This document shows, in pieces, positions 10,853 through 21,651 of a stretch of DNA of 64,000 nt. Origin of the DNA: Fragosphaeria purpurea (Eukaryota; Ascomycota; Sordariomycetes; Ophiostomatales; Ophiostomataceae); NCBI GenBank assembly GCA_002778095.1, contig PCDL01000021.1:310001-374000 (forward strand). Direction: 5' to 3'. Position numbers and translations under genes: made by a program. The notes below the pieces were generated by a model. It did not search any database, was not told where the DNA came from, and saw only the letters and a list, made by a program, of their open reading frames with translations. Positions within the stretch are counted from its first letter, which is position 1, and the number at the start of each line of letters is the position of its first letter.

Positions 10853-13800
10853 TTGCGTGAACGGTGTGCAGGGAGTAGGTCTATATATATAGATTGCCCT
10901 TGTCTGTCTGTGTGTGGGTGGGTGTTCTCTTGAGTCCTGAGTGGGATGGTGAGAAGATTAAAATTGAAAAGTGCTTTGGTAGATGGTAGAAATGGTGAAA
11001 AGAGGCCCGAAAATGGTATGAGAAACAGGAGAAGAGTGATGTGAGAGGCGAATTGAGAGCAGACCGGAGCAGCTGCTGTCTTTTTTATCACTCCAAACGC
11101 AGCCACACAACGGAGACAAGCAGCCCAAGCCGAGCGGCCGGAGAGAACGCAGCAGAAAGATAACGCAGTTAAGGAGTGACGAATAAATGTGCAACAGAAA
11201 CGAGAGCTTGGGCGAGACTGACCGAAAAAAGGGGAACGAAACCGTGGGACGGCAGAAGGGAGGGGAAAGACGACAGCTCATCGTTCGTGAGCGGTGGCGA
11301 TAGAGCAAGGACAGGGCCGGGTAAGGCGAGCGAGACGACACAAGAGAACCCGAGCTTGCGAGTTTTCCCAAACGATGGCCCCATCTTTTCGCCTTCTATG
11401 CTTTTCCTCTTCTTTTTGCCTTGTTCTTTCTGCCTCGTCTTGTTCCTTCATATTTTTCTTCGCGGAATGATTAGGTGGGGGGCTTGGGAGAACGTTTTGG
11501 CCGCCATGAATTGATGCGTGGCAATCAAGATTAGCACGTATCAAACAAGGACAAGGGAACGGACGGGAAGACGAAAAGAAAAAAGATTGCAGTTCCCAGA
11601 ACCAAGCAGAGCCGAAGTTTGGGTACGTGAGTAAGTGGGGAAAATAGGACGAAAAAGAACGCAAAGCGTGCCGCCTTGACGCAAAATGCAGCTCGTAAGC
11701 GTTTTTTCCTTCTTTTCTTCTTTTTTTTCGTGCCTTCTATTTTCTCTCCCTCTTCCCCCCAACCATCCCATATTCTCAGAGTATGGCGTTTGGGGGCTTG
11801 TCCACACGGGCATGCATATGTTGTGGGCCCCTTAACGCTCGAAGCAGTGGTTTCATTTGCTCCCGGCGTGTATGTAGTGCTTCCGAGATGGCATCCAAAT
11901 AGGGATGAAGCTTTGAACACCTGGGCCGCATATGTGTAAGCCATAGTCCATTCACACTTCAACAAGTTATCTTTATCTCACTCCGGATCTGTAACCGGAA
12001 AAAATTCCTGCAACGAAGCAAGAGCAAGAAATGGAAACATAACTAATGATGAGCGAATGCAAAGAAATAAGAAACGGAAAACAGAAAAGAGGAAGAAAAC
12101 GGTAAAGAAAAACTTACAGAAGTAAAGGGGGGAGTGCTGATCTAGAACAAAACAAAAAGGGAACAGAACATCTTGGAAACTGAACCACGCAGGCTTGACC
12201 GCTATGACGGGCAGGAGAACCTCTTTAGCACAAGGGGGAAAAAACATCGAAGGCCCACATGAGAACACTGATGTGCTCGAGGCGTGTTCCAAAGAGTGGA
12301 CGTTGCGTAGCATCGCAGCCCGAAACCGAGAGGCGAAAACCTCGAGAGCCCCTGTCCCCCTTTGCACGTTTTGCACAGCTGCCGTGCATTGTGTGCTAAA
12401 TTGCATTGAATGGGAAACAGAGGACGTGTTTGCAGCTTGTTGCTCGACCACCTGGTCAGGCTTTCTCGTAAGGCCACTGGCCTGATAAAGCGGCATGGCA
12501 ACCAAGCTCTGATAACGAAACCGTTGTTTTGCGTGGGGAGACCGCGGGCCGGCAGAATTGAGCGTGCTCGTGGTTGGCCTAGAAGCCGAACGGGAAAAGA
12601 CCCAAGACGGTAGCAAAGCAGAGCTTCCAACGGTGTCTAGAGCCGCAGATTGTCCTTACAGCAAAAGCAACGAGCTCTGAAGAGAGGCATATTGCGGTAA
12701 AGATGTATTCATCCTCAAAATTCAGAAGCGCGTCTTGCTTTGAAAATAGGGTCTGAATAAAAGAAAATTGAATGTTTTTGGGCAAACAGCTTTCGGGTGA
12801 ATGATATACGGCATGCAAGTCGTTTTCTAGTTGCAGCAGCTGCCCTTCCCCGACAGCCAAAAAAGTGTCGATCTTCCCCAGAAAACCCGTTAGCGCATCA
12901 ATGGTGAAAGAAAGGAGACAACGTGTAAAAAACCACAATGTGTTAGCCTGTAACCGGAGCTATACCACGAAATATAAAAGATAGCGGTGTGTGGCACTAG
13001 AAGGATCTTGAAAGGTGAGCGTGATAGAGGCTGTAATATCCACCTCGACCATGGTCAATGTATTTGTTCAGTAAGACATGGCCGCTTCTAAGGGTGTGTT
13101 GCTGCAAAGGGTTATCGGCGGAACGGGGAGATAATCCTAGCAACTTTGTTAAAAGCGGCCAAAAAATGCGTCTGACTTGGCGAAGAAATGGATAAAGTCA
13201 AGCAGCACTTCAGAAGCTACGGCCTTTCTTCCACCTTCGTTCCAGTTGCTATCGTGCAAAGGGTTCGGCGACAAGACACGCTAAAAACGATAACGAAGGG
13301 TGCACACTGTAGGATGTTTGTAGTGTTGCAATTCTAAGGAAGCCAGATACTGACCCGACTCTAGCACTGAAGAAGTTAGCGAAAAGCGGCAACAGAACTC
13401 GGAAGCATGCTTTTTCTTTGCTCATGCCGTATTAGTGACAAACGGACAAGACAGAGCAGCGGCGGCGGTGAATGAATTGACAAAATTGGCGATTGATTCC
13501 TTGGGTAGTGCTCACACGGACATTGTTAGATAGAGATCGATGGTAGCAAAAAAGAAAACGTAAAAGAACTCAACAAACCAGTCAAAAGTGATGGTGACCG
13601 ACCACTATGCAAGATACCAAGTATTAAACAACGGTTGGATTTTCCCGTCCGTTGGAAGATGCAGAGAACACGAGTTCTCCAATCCTTTCCCGGTCGGTTC
13701 AGGGTCCAACCCCATTGAGCAAGCAAGCAATGTAACTGCATATGACACGGAGATTTTCCACGCTATCTTTGGCATGGTATTCTGAGAAGCTCCGTGCTCC

Positions 13801-16189
13801 AGTGTATGAAGCGTACGTATTGCATACACGTAAGGTGAGGAGCTCGCGCTGCCTTTCGCTGTGTTATCCACATAGGTTGCTGCTACTCGGGTCCGTCTTC
13901 CGAAGAACAGGATTATGACAACACGAGCTACGCAAGAAATACCGAGGCGGCCAACTCGGTCGGAGGGACGGCTAGCTTTGCGTTCGGCGGAGGCAACTTG
14001 TATCGCTTCTTTTTCCGGGGCTTGGTCCCCAAGACCTATACGAGCAGTTTTGCGGGTGTATTCTGAAGCCAAGCACATGGGACAATGGATGGTCCCCCTT
14101 GTTCCGTCGTGTCAGTGCCGACTTCGCATATTACTTACTCGTGTCTGCCGTCGCTTATGCTCCCGCCCGTGTGGTGGTTTTGGTGTATGCCTCGGAGCAA
14201 GGAACGGGATATGAAAGTGTTAAATTGCGTGCGGCGGTGGCATACCAAAACAAGCGAGAACAACGGGCGGGACGAGAAGTCATCCATAATGAAGGGAAAA
14301 GGCGGAAAGGTGGGAAGATGGACGGCCAGGGAAAAGGTCGCTCGAGTTTGCTAATTGCTTGTTTGAATGTTGGGATACAACGGAACGGGAGCAGCAAACA
14401 CAGTCCAGCAACCAAATTAAAGCATTGGCTGATTTCTGGCTGCAGATTTTTCTTTTTCTCTTTTCGTTTTTTTTGCCAATGTCATGGGCGCCGATTGTGC
14501 ACATCAATTGCAGCAGCGTCGCAGCTTGACGGAATCTGCAACCACCTCGCAAGCCGCACACTCAACGGGTGCGAACGAGTCGGGATCGAGACAGGGTCGA
14601 GAGCACCGTTGAGTGCAGCGATGCAGCTTTGGATTGGAGGTTGCATCGTGTTGCCACACCTCTGGCTTGGCTACACGCTAACAGAGCAGACATGGCTGAT
14701 GTACACAATTGGATTTCCGTTTTTCTTTTCTTTTTTTTTTCCCTCTAGTGTCCGTTCTTCATTTCTGTCTCTGTTTATCCGAAGAGATGAGCGATACGGT
14801 GGCGATCGTCATATCGGTCTTCTTCTCCTTTGCGTCCGGATTTTTGCTCTTTTTTTTTCACTTCCGATTCTGCTTTCTTCCGTGTTAGTCTAAGACGGCA
14901 GACACGACTCGAGACGAAGCAAAGAAGCGGGTGGGAAATCTGGTTCGAGGAGGCTTGACAAACCACTAACAAAACTGCGTTTACCGCCTTTTTGCGCCCC
15001 CTTTCCGTTTTCATGGTTTCGTGTTCCTTACGTCCTCCAATCGAAAACCGCAGATGCAAAACGTCGTCGACCATTTTGGCGTTGGTGACACGGTAACCGT
15101 GCATCCGACCGCCGTTCAAGAAGATGTGCTCGATGGTGTGCGTGATTGCGTGGGCAAAAAAAAAAGCCCAAGCGTCAACTTGCAGAAAGGGGGGCGAAGG
15201 ACAATGCAGGAAATAACAGTGAGGTCAAAAAGTAAGAAATAAACACAACACAAAAAGAGAGAATGAAAAGGAGGGAAAGACTCGAGTAAAGGCCGAGATC
15301 GCAAGGACAAAAGATATCTCGCATCTTCGTTCCTCCATTTTTGCCCTCTCTGTTCCTTCCATATTTGCAGGCTTTCTATCATTACTCCTTCCACTTATGG
15401 AACTTTTTTTTTTTCACGTGGTCCCTCCTTCCTTGCATATTTTTTGTCTTCGTCGTAAACATGTTCACAGTCTGAAGCAGCCACAAAGGTAGAATCTATC
15501 ATCCCAGATAAGGCGAGGTCCCTAGTGTCAAAGCACTGTTGTTGCTTTTTTAAGAAACGAGACTGAACGACGTCCAAGCCAAACATGTGACAGATTCCTT
15601 GGTGTACCACGAAAGGTCAAACGGTATGTCTTTATCAGCTGGTCGTGCGTGCACGTTCTTTCTCGATTTGGCATGTTCGGAAGCACTTGCAAGCCAAGCA
15701 CCTGCTGCCAAAGTCCTGAAAACCTGGACGGATCAGGAAGGGGCTATCAGTTTTGTAGGAGCAGGTGCATTGCTTTACATCGCTCTTTCCCGGCTAACTG
15801 GAGCCGTTCGCGGGGGCGTGCCACGGAATCGACAAGGACGAGAACACATTTCGGGACAGGCAAGAGAAGGCCGGGAAGGAACAAGAGGCGGACTCGATCC
15901 TCCTTCCAAAAAGAGACGTTTGGGTAGTGGTTGCGATGTAAATGGCAATGCTTGTTAACATGTTTTTTTTTCTTAACTAGTGTTCAAGCTTTCGTCGTTT
16001 CATCTGACTAATTTCTTAGTAGATATGAAGTCGGTTTCCAACTCTCGATCAGTTTTAACCTCATTACATAGCTAAGAAATCCAGTCCACAACCATTTATA
16101 TTAACTGTCATAATTCTATTATCTCGACAAATTTCCAGGTTTGTCACGAACCCAATTGTCCGTCTTCTCTTTTTATTTTTTATTTTTTT

Positions 16190-16279
16190 AATTCTCTTTT
16201 AATTCTCTTTTAATTCTCTTTGTTTCTCTTTTATTTCTCTTTTATTTCTCTTTTATTTCTCTTTTATTTCTCTTTTATT
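16190..16279. repeat. 11-bp tandem repeat, about 8 copies (consensus NNTTCTCTTTT)
   Basis: Units start at 16190, 16201, 16212, 16222, 16233, 16244, 16255 and 16266. The first three read AATTCTCTTTT (the third one base short), the fourth starts GT, and the last four read ATTTCTCTTTT. The step from one variant to the other suggests two rounds of slippage or unequal exchange. It is pyrimidine-only apart from the A/G at the head of each unit. Confidence 0.9.
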
Positions 16280-18974
16280 TATTTTCCTTTTCTTTATAAT
16301 TAGTATTTTTCAACTTTTCAGAACGTGCTGAAATGTGCTGTTGATAAGCTCGGGAAAGGATCAACCCGGAAAATACGAAAGAACGAGAGAAATAAACAGC
16401 GGCTTGCATCCAATCTCGCAAGGGGTTACTGTGTGTTGTGGGACCGCTGCGACGGCCGGATTCGCACGGAAAAGGGTGCCTTGCTTTCCGTGGCCCGAGA
16501 TATCGCTTCGCTACCCCTTTTCCTTTCCGTTGCTACAGCTGTGACGCTGCCTTTCCGACATGTCTCGGCGTGGCAGCATACGGAACAGCTGCAATAGCTG
16601 CACTCGCTGGGCCCACAGGCCGCGATATCGCGGCGGATTGGGTAGTTTGCGGTTCCCGTCCTTTTTTCCATTTCCTTCTTATTGAGCTGTCACATCGGCC
16701 GCCTACAGCTGCAGCTCCTTCTGCAGCTCCTGCAAGCTAAGATGGACGCCGATAGCATCATCCATGGCTACGACGCTGGGACATTGAACTCTCAGAGTGT
16801 CTACACGTGCAAGTGCATGGCGGGCTTGTCGCCATCAAGACGAACGCAAATCATAAAAGACAGAGCGCAAGAAGCGCGTCGCCAACATGGTTACGGATAA
16901 AAAAAAAGCATGCTGCAACTTGGACAAAGGGAATGATTCATCAGCCCTTCCCTGACCGGTTCGGGGCGCGCCTTTTTGCGTCCACCTCGCAGGATGTGCC
17001 AGCGTCTTCGCTTTTCTGGTTTGCCTCGACACTTGGTCGTCCAAGCCGAAAAGCGGCCATTAACAGCTTGCTCTTCTGGCCTTTTTCTTTTCTTTTTTTT
17101 TCTTTTTTTTTCTTTTTTTCTTTTTTTCTTTTTTTTCTTTTTTTTTGGCTCTTGACCAGCGATAGCGTTGTTGCGATGGTCTTGTCATACATACGCCGCG
17201 CTCGGGCATGGCCATACATGTATCTCAAAACCAGGTGATACTACGTCGCATTTACAGAAGCAAGTTATCAAACTTTCCAACGGAAGCTTAACTTTAACCT
17301 TCGGAGCATCCATCGCATTTGATAGGCAGCTGCGTGGAAAATGAGGATTGTTGACGTACCAAAGTTGCTCGTCGTTGGTTGCACCATGGCGTTGCCGTTG
17401 CGTGGCTGAGACAACGGTTATGACTTACACAGCGCTCAAAGGTTGATCCATCGATATCGATTTGACGAGGAAACTCATCCAAATGTCCCGTATTGGAGAC
17501 ACTTGCTTCTTTGTGCATGTCTTGCGGCGAACGAATAACGTCCACTGCCGTCGTTTATTACGGCTGACAGGAAGTACAATGTGCAACACAAAAGTCAAAA
17601 CGCCATGGCAAAAGAACCATTTTGTCATGCGATTGTTAGACGGCAAAGCTGCGACGACAATGCCCGCCCTGCACATTCGGTGTGCGAACTGCATTATGCA
17701 GACGGCCGCCATACCGCTTTATTGACGCGGTGTAACGAAAGCCTGACTTACACCGACAAGGCACCAAAGCCGGGTATTAAAGACCGGTAACCCGTAGGGC
17801 GGCTCGGCTTGGTTGGGACATGATAAACGTACCTTGGGTGTTCCTGTTCCGAAGCCGGACCGTATATCATTGGGCTGTGTCCGGACTGCAAGCGACATGT
17901 TGTTGGCGACAAAGGAAGCTTCTCCTTCTATCTGTCTTGGGATCCTGGAGGTTTTGCAACACAACTAGGTTTTTTTGTTTTATGACGGGGTTGTCTGTCA
18001 TTGCTGCCCTACTTTTTTTTCGTTTCGGTTGGGCACTGTTTTACGGAGGCAGACCGCATGGACGTGCATCAACATTCGTTTTATTGAGTGTGATGCTGCG
18101 ATAAGCCTACGAGATCACAAATAACGATGAACAATCAAGACCAAAGATAGCGAAACGAAATTGTGAAGTCTGGCAAGGACGTAGCTACGTTGACGAGATA
18201 TGCGAGTCATTGTGTATAGAGTTTTTGCAGCGATTTGACGGCAAAAAGCCAAGCCAAGCAAAGGCCGTGTCTTCAACCGTGATGCCGCTTCGTTTCGTTT
18301 TCGTTTTTAGTCTGTCTGTTCGTAACGAAGAAAGGAAAAGGGCGGACAGACCATCGGACGTGAGCTCTGGCCTTATCGAAATGGCACGTCCGTATGCGCT
18401 TCTTGGGAATTGAGCATTCTTCGTCTCAAAGAGAATTTCAAAAAATGGCCAAGCACATTCGAAAACCGGCGAACCTGGCTCATACCAGGTTTTGTAGTAG
18501 CTCCGGTGTTGTAAAGAACCACGTGTAACACTGAGTTAAGAGACTGTTCACTGCTATGTCTCACATCGCTGTTATGTGGATTGGTACGATGGTGTTGAAT
18601 GGCCATTCATTCCCGTACAAACATGACCCTCAGTCTGTTGGCGCAAGTCTATCATTGCAAGGAGGAAAATGGAATACAGAACTCAGAACCTAGGAGGAAG
18701 AAAGGCGATAGAACAGAATAGGACAAAGATAAATACAGCTGGATAACTTGAAACATGCAAGACGAACCCCGTATACGACCGTCCTGGTCTTGCTTTGATG
18801 CAAGTATTTGCATACCCGCTACCTCGCAACCCTCTGGCCCATTCTGTCGCCTCCGCGTAGGGCAATTGAAAGGAAACTCTGTACCGGCCGCCCGTTGAGG
18901 GAAAAAAAAGCCCCCTTTTTGTGGCATAAATGTCAGACTCGCACACACGTTCGTCGAATAAAAACCCATTGCAC

Positions 18975-21038
18975 TCAGAACGTGCTTGCGGCCAATCGGC
19001 TGGCTGCATTCCGCGCGTCCACCCGGTCGTCGTCTTCCTCCTCGCTGATCGCGCCCACTATACTGCTGTGTAGCAGGTTGCCGTTGGCGTCGTACTCGTC
19101 GCCCGGACTGAGAGGACCGGTGCTGTCATCCCCGCTGCCTGATGCTCCTGCTCCTGCTGCTGCTGCTGCCGCTGCCGCCGCCGTCAGCCCACCTGCGCCG
19201 ATGCCGCCAACCCCACGGTTCAACACGGCGTCGGACCGCCTCGGCACGCCGCTCCACGCGTCGCCCTTGGGACCCTGGCTGGCGGCCAGGCTGGTGCGCC
19301 GCACACTTCCGCCCCCACCGCCTCCGCCACCTCCCCCGCCGGCGGCCGCCGCGGCGTGCAGCGCTTCGCGGCCGAGGCGGCTCAAGCCGCCGGACCCGTC
19401 AATGTTGCGGATGTCGGCGCGCACGCTCTCGAGTAGCGCGAGCGTGCGGCGCTCCGCCTCGATCTCGCGCAGCACAAGCTCGCGCACGCTGCGGCGCATG
19501 TCCGTGGCGGTGCGTGTGAACCAGAGGCGGCGTTCCTGCACGAGGTACTGGGTGACGCGCGCCGTCTTCTGGTTGAGGGCGGTCTCATGCTGGCGGGCGT
19601 CGGCGAGCGCCGCGAGGGCCTCGTCGACCTTTTCGCGGCGCACGTTGGCGCTGCCCTTGAGGCGGTCGGCGGCGTTGAGGCGCGTGCGGGTGGCCTCCTG
19701 GGCCTGCAGGCGCTCGCGCAGCAACAGCTGACGGTTGGTCAGCGTCTCCTTGGCGATGAGTGCGTCGGCGGAGTGGTACTCAAGCGGGTCGCCGATGGTC
19801 GTGGCCTCGGCCGTGGCCTGCACCGCCTGGTAGTCGCCGGCGGTCTGGATGGTCTTGCCCAGCTTGCGGTAGGCGTTGGCGAGCCCCGCGTGCGGCTCCT
19901 GCACGTTCATGGCGCCGAGCTTGACGCCAAAGTCGGCTTCGGCGAGGCCGAGGCCCCGGCGCGCCTTGACAAACTTGTCCACCTTGTGGCAGGCGTCGAG
20001 CGCGCCCAGGTAAAACAGCTTGACAGTTGGGCGCGCCTGCTGCAGCTCGGGCGTGTCGTCGGCCGGGGGCGCAAACTGCTTCAGGATCTTGCGCCGCACG
20101 CCCGTGGCCGGCTGCTTCTTTTTGACCATGGGGCTGTACCCGAAATCGCTCTCGACGAACAGCACCATCTCGTCGTCGCGCACGAGCACCTCGTTACTGC
20201 ACACGTAGTTGAACCAGCGCTGCATCTGCGCCTTGACCCGGATCTCGTCCTCCTCGGTGCCGGCGCCCGCCGACGTTACAGGGCCCGGCACCGCCGGCAC
20301 CAAGGCCTCGGGGTTGGCCGAAATCAGGTGCTCGGCCAATTTCTCAAATTCCGAGTGCATCCGGCGCACATCGCGGTACTGCGTCGTCCGAAACCGGGGA
20401 AGGTTGGTCTGTACGTTTTATTTGTTAGACACACGACGTACGATCCATTTACTCACAAGACGCCGCTCGTCCTCCCCCCATATTTTCACGCCCTCAAAGT
20501 AGCTTACATGAATGTCAAAGCGGAAAATTGGATCCGCCTTGCGCCCCGTCCGCTCCAGCGCCGTGATCTTGGCCTGCAGCTTGTACTGTGGTAAGGCCCG
20601 CGCGTTCAATGCCGGTCCAGCTGTGTCGCTCGACGGTGCGGGCGCGCCATTATCGTTCGGTTTTGGCGGCAGCGGCGCTTGGTCGTACGGCTGCTGCTGG
20701 CTGGGTTGATCATCATCGTTGCTGTTGCTGCCGGCTTCGGCGACAGATTCTGCCGCCGTCTCCGAGGCGCTTTCGTCGGTCCGCGCTACGCTGCTGGCGG
20801 TACCGGGCCGGCGGTAGTCGGGGTCGCCTGATGCTGATCCCCCGAACCCGCCAATAATCTCGTCCCTCTCGCTCCCGAGGTTGCTGCTGGATGCCGTAAA
20901 GGGCCGCTGGTACGGAGACTGCGGTGCGTCGCCGCTGTTGCCAAAGCCGTGTCGGTTGCGCTGAGGTGATGCCTCAGGCGAGCCCCAGGGGGAGTCGCCG
21001 GCATGATCGGATTCTTGGATAGAAGCGCTGTAGTCCAT
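18975..21038 (-). CDS. vps17: VPS17, retromer sorting nexin (PX-BAR protein)
   Basis: There are two exons, 21038-20457 and 20408-18975, giving 671 residues. They are separated by a 48-bp phase-0 intron (GTGAGT..CAG) that joins GEDERRL to TNLPRFRTTQYRDVRRM. A long acidic, Ser/Pro/Gln-rich N-terminus (about 1-145) leads to a PX domain at about 148-240 (LPQYKLQAKITALERTGRK, FDIHVSY, YRDVRRMHSEFEKLAEHL). The central WFNYVCSNEVLVRDDEMVLF and SDFGYSP stretch is typical of Vps17. A BAR-type helical region (about 285-560) follows, with LFYLGALDACHKVDKFVKARRG, then a Gly-, Ala- and Ser-rich tail. Vps17 dimerises with Vps5 to form the membrane-bending half of retromer, which returns receptors from endosomes to the Golgi. 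The gene is divergent from MEF2 with 613 bp between starts, so the two share a promoter region. Confidence 0.92.
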
Positions 21039-21651
21039 TGTGGGTGAGGCTCGCTAAATAGTGTAGGTTTAAGCAAAGTGGCAGGCTTTCGAAGGAAGGG
21101 GATGGAGGTGCTTTTCGGAGTCGAGGATCGTCGTCGTCGGCACGTTTTGCGTGTAAGGATGTCCGAACAGCGCCAGCCCCGTAATGAGGAAAGTTGAACT
21201 GCTTTTGACGGTGTCTTGGGCCGACAACGATAACAATTGAAGTGCTCAGCAGCTCGACCGCAACCAAGCACAACGTTGTGGGATGCCGGCGATGCTCGTT
21301 GTTCCGGCGTCTGCAAACGGTTATCGTAGGCTTCTTTCGTTTTGGAGAGCGGCGTTTGGGGAGGCAGAAGGGCAAGAGCGCGGAGGCCGGAGGGTTGGAA
21401 AGGAGTGGCTGTAGGCGTGGCACGATGTGGGGCAAAGTACATTTCGTACCTTAGTCGTCGCTTGCTCCAAAAACGGTTAAGCCTTCAAATTTGGAGCTTG
21501 GATCAGGTGACCAGCTCAAGCAAACGACCTGAAGCTTCACCTCGCGAACGTGCTCATCTTCAACGAGTTGTATTTTGGGCAATTCGGCCTTTTCTGTGTC
21601 AATTTTATGGGTATCTACTCATGAAGCGAAGTGGATACACCGCGCTCGGGC
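21039..21651. promoter_or_regulatory. shared divergent promoter region VPS17 / MEF2
   Basis: These 613 bp separate the two start codons. I see no additional coding region. A GGTGACC palindrome lies near 21507 and no obvious TATA box is present. The right side carries the start of the MEF2 leader; its frame is closed by TGA at 21622. Confidence 0.45.

Larger units (their letters stand above)
10448..18974. other. 8.5-kb region without a supportable gene
   Basis: No frame here shows a recognisable domain, a sustained codon-usage signature like the neighbouring GC-rich exons, or a credible exon chain. The longest frames (14099-14893 plus, 13605-14078 minus, 11978-12616 minus) are of mixed composition and recall nothing. 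The region contains the CGTGGG array, a 14-bp perfect palindrome built on TATATATA at 10880-10893, long pyrimidine tracts (14445-14480, 14725-14750, 17085-17145) and an 11-bp tandem repeat at 16190. There is no tRNA B box in context and no transposon protein. It may hold non-coding transcripts or the decayed remains of something. Confidence 0.5.

Noticed and set aside
10880..10893. TCTATATATATAGA palindrome as the dehydrogenase TATA box
   Set aside because: It lies about 435 bp upstream of the start codon, beyond the CGTGGG array. A simple AT repeat explains it equally well.
13605..14078. 157-codon minus-strand frame in the 8.5-kb gap
   Set aside because: It shows mixed composition, no domain, no supporting exons and no credible start context. 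It could be revived by RNA evidence.
14099..14893. 264-codon plus-strand frame in the 8.5-kb gap
   Set aside because: Its parts include translated pyrimidine tracts (Phe/Ser runs) and it recalls no family.
14943..14954. GGTTCGAGG as a possible tRNA B box
   Set aside because: The continuation does not match GGTTCGANNCC. There is no A box or cloverleaf upstream.
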